Assembly (NCBI GenBank): GCA_002049825.1
Contig: MVCZ01000136.1
Coordinates: forward strand, 1-6,300
Length of the DNA stretch: 6,300 bases
Source of the DNA: Candidatus Zhuqueibacterota bacterium 4484_188
GTDB lineage: Bacteria > Calditrichota > Calditrichia > RBG-13-44-9
Direction: 5' to 3'
A program made the position numbers and the translations under genes. Every line of letters starts with the position of its first letter. Position 1 is the first letter of the stretch. The notes beneath the pieces were generated by a model, which had not been told where the DNA came from, did no database searches, and was given only the letters and a program-made list of their open reading frames with translations. Shown here piece by piece: positions 5,543 through 6,300 of this stretch.

Positions 5543-6080
5543 AGATCAGTTCGCGCATCTGGGGTTCGTTCATGCCGTCCAGCTCAATATCCCAGTCGGT
5601 CAGTTTCAGGTAAATATCGATCCAATCCCGGTAGTCCAATCGTTCCATTAAGCGTAGCGCAATCTGGTTAATTTTTTGCGAAGAAGTCTGGGTCAGCTTT
5701 TTCTGTGAAATGTCTTTGGATTCAAGAAATTTTTTGCACGCCATCAAAATCTGGCTGGGATTTACCGGCTTGGTCAGGTAATCATCAATCTTGGCACCGA
5801 TGGCATCTTCCATCAAGCTCTCTTCTTCATTTTTGGTAATCATAATAACCGGAAGTCCCGGGGAATGCTGTTTAATCTCGCCCAGTGCGGTCAACCCGTC
5901 TTTTCCGGGCATCATTTCATCAAGGAGCACCAGGTCGAAATTTTGCGATTTAATCATTGAAATCGCATCGTCGGCATTGTTTGCGGTTTCCACTTTATAC
6001 CCCTTTTCGCGCAGCAATAAAATATGAGGTTGTAGGAATTCAATTTCATCATCTACCCAAAGTACCTTGTTTTTTGCCAT
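5394..6080 (-). CDS. N-terminal piece of porX: receiver domain and helical linker
   Basis: This 228-codon frame holds a complete CheY-like receiver: Asp10/Asp11 in WVDDEIE, phospho-acceptor Asp54 in VLLDEMMPG, Thr82 in MITKNEEE and Lys104 in YLTKPVNP. A helical stretch of the kind PorX uses to link its domains follows, to about residue 185. Residues 186-228 (from QYFKRLLLF onward) are the out-of-frame reading of the PglZ part and have no family meaning. ATG 6080 is supported by AGAAGG nine nt upstream. If translated as it stands, the product would be a receiver-only protein with a junk tail. Confidence 0.8.
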   Translation of the reverse strand: MAKNKVLWVDDEIEFLQPHILLLREKGYKVETANNADDAISMIKSQNFDLVLLDEMMPGKDGLTALGEIKQHSPGLPVIMITKNEEESLMEDAIGAKIDDYLTKPVNPSQILMACKKFLESKDISQKKLTQTSSQKINQIALRLMERLDYRDWIDIYLKLTDWDIELDGMNEPQMRELIYDQRKEFQYFKRLLLFDFAHRHTICAKCNFQRVVSVRYRTALPGTVGTG

Positions 6081-6243
6081 TCTTTTTTACCTTCTGTTTC
6101 AATTAACTTGTATGATTACAAATTACATTTGTTTGTATTGAAAAATGGAGTAATGAGTTCCGGAGAAAATATTGTTTGACCTTTTTATGAATACATTGAC
6201 ACAGAAATGAAAGACGATCAATTACCCGGCGGTATCATCAGAA
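6081..6243 (-). promoter_or_regulatory. porX leader region
   Basis: This AT-rich stretch upstream of porX should hold its promoter. The only signal I can defend is the Shine-Dalgarno AGAAGG (6095-6090) nine nt before ATG 6080. No -35/-10 pair or TTTG/TAnnTTTG pair stands out on the minus strand. On the plus strand TTGACC (6176-6181) and TTGACA (6196-6201) look like -35 boxes but lack a matching -10. Confidence 0.35.
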
Positions 6244-6300
6244 TCACGAACTGCAAATCTCGCCGTAGTACCCCGGGCGCCGGTCGTTGAACAAATCGTT
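6244..6300 (-). CDS. possible 3' end of a gene running in from the right edge
   Basis: Reading the minus strand from the right edge, one frame is open for 18 codons and stops at TGA 6246-6244, giving a tail with RRPGYYGEICSS and plausible codon choice. The other two minus-strand frames are also open at the edge, ending near 6222 and 6225, so the choice of frame is weak. I do not recognise the product. If real, this gene lies upstream of porX in the same direction. Confidence 0.2.
   Translation of the reverse strand, partial: NDLFNDRRPGYYGEICSS

Larger units (their letters stand above)
4727..6080 (-). pseudogene. porX: PorX-type response regulator/PglZ phosphatase-like protein, broken by an internal deletion and frame change
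   Basis: PorX is known in Bacteroidota as the cytosolic response regulator of the PorXY system, which controls type IX secretion genes. It pairs a receiver domain with an alkaline-phosphatase-superfamily (PglZ) domain that has zinc-dependent nuclease activity on oligonucleotides. Here the receiver and following helices read well from ATG 6080 to RKEF (ending about 5523). The PglZ domain then resumes in another frame at FNISKDYYYSILPTAT (from about 5524) and runs to the natural end at 4727. Full-length relatives have about 515 residues; the two pieces sum to about 450, so 65-70 residues, around 200 nt, are missing. From memory of PorX, that stretch contains the VIDNxRYDQW-like strand with the first Asp metal ligand. 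Because the missing length is not a multiple of three, the frame is also lost. Real decay and misassembly are both possible. No type IX secretion gene is in the window. Confidence 0.85.

Noticed and set aside
6207..6290. Plus-strand short open frame starting ATG 6207
   Set aside because: It has fewer than 30 codons, no Shine-Dalgarno, no recognisable sequence and low-complexity basic content; chance is the simplest view.

Overview
The window comes from a bacterium of moderate GC content, most likely in the Fibrobacterota-Chlorobiota-Bacteroidota (FCB) superphylum, for example Calditrichota, Ignavibacteriota or Bacteroidota. The main argument is a PorX-type gene (response regulator joined to a PglZ/alkaline-phosphatase-like domain), a family I know mainly from Bacteroidota and relatives. 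It lies directly upstream of tsaE, an arrangement I also recall from Bacteroidota. The phylum is inferred, since there is no rRNA or other marker here.

All recognisable genes are on the minus strand, so transcription runs from high to low coordinates: porX (6080-4727, broken), tsaE (4533-4045), tsaB (about 4055-3363), a RimI-type N-acetyltransferase (3363-2914), a stand-alone response regulator (2803-2414) and an NDP-forming acyl-CoA synthetase (2417-504, N-terminally truncated). tsaE, tsaB and rimI overlap by a few bases and form the familiar t6A-tRNA-modification/protein-acetylation cluster. A 92-nt gap with a weak promoter-like sequence separates them from the response regulator/acyl-CoA synthetase pair, whose junction overlaps by 4 nt (TTG start, AGGAGG inside the upstream gene).

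The most notable point is that two genes are damaged. porX has lost roughly 65-70 codons at about 5522 and changes frame there. This removes the region where PorX proteins carry the first Asp metal ligand of the phosphatase-like site. The acyl-CoA synthetase lacks about 80 N-terminal residues, most of its Rossmann CoA-binding domain, and abuts the response regulator where that part should be. Either these are real gene-decay or rearrangement events, or the assembly has collapsed or joined sequence wrongly.

The left 503 bases hold no gene I can support. They contain a 60-bp unit in two exact tandem copies (251-370, two transitions apart) able to fold a GAAA-tetraloop hairpin. Next to it is a segment (373-462) where one GGGTG-type strand can pair with three different CACCC-type partners on the minus-strand transcript. 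One pairing is a terminator-like hairpin followed by a U-rich tract. The right end (6081-6300) is the porX leader plus the possible 3' end of one more minus-strand gene.

I did not find a convincing new defence, mobile or RNA system. The best leads are the two gene breaks, the repeat/hairpin region and an SD-supported N-terminal extension of tsaE.
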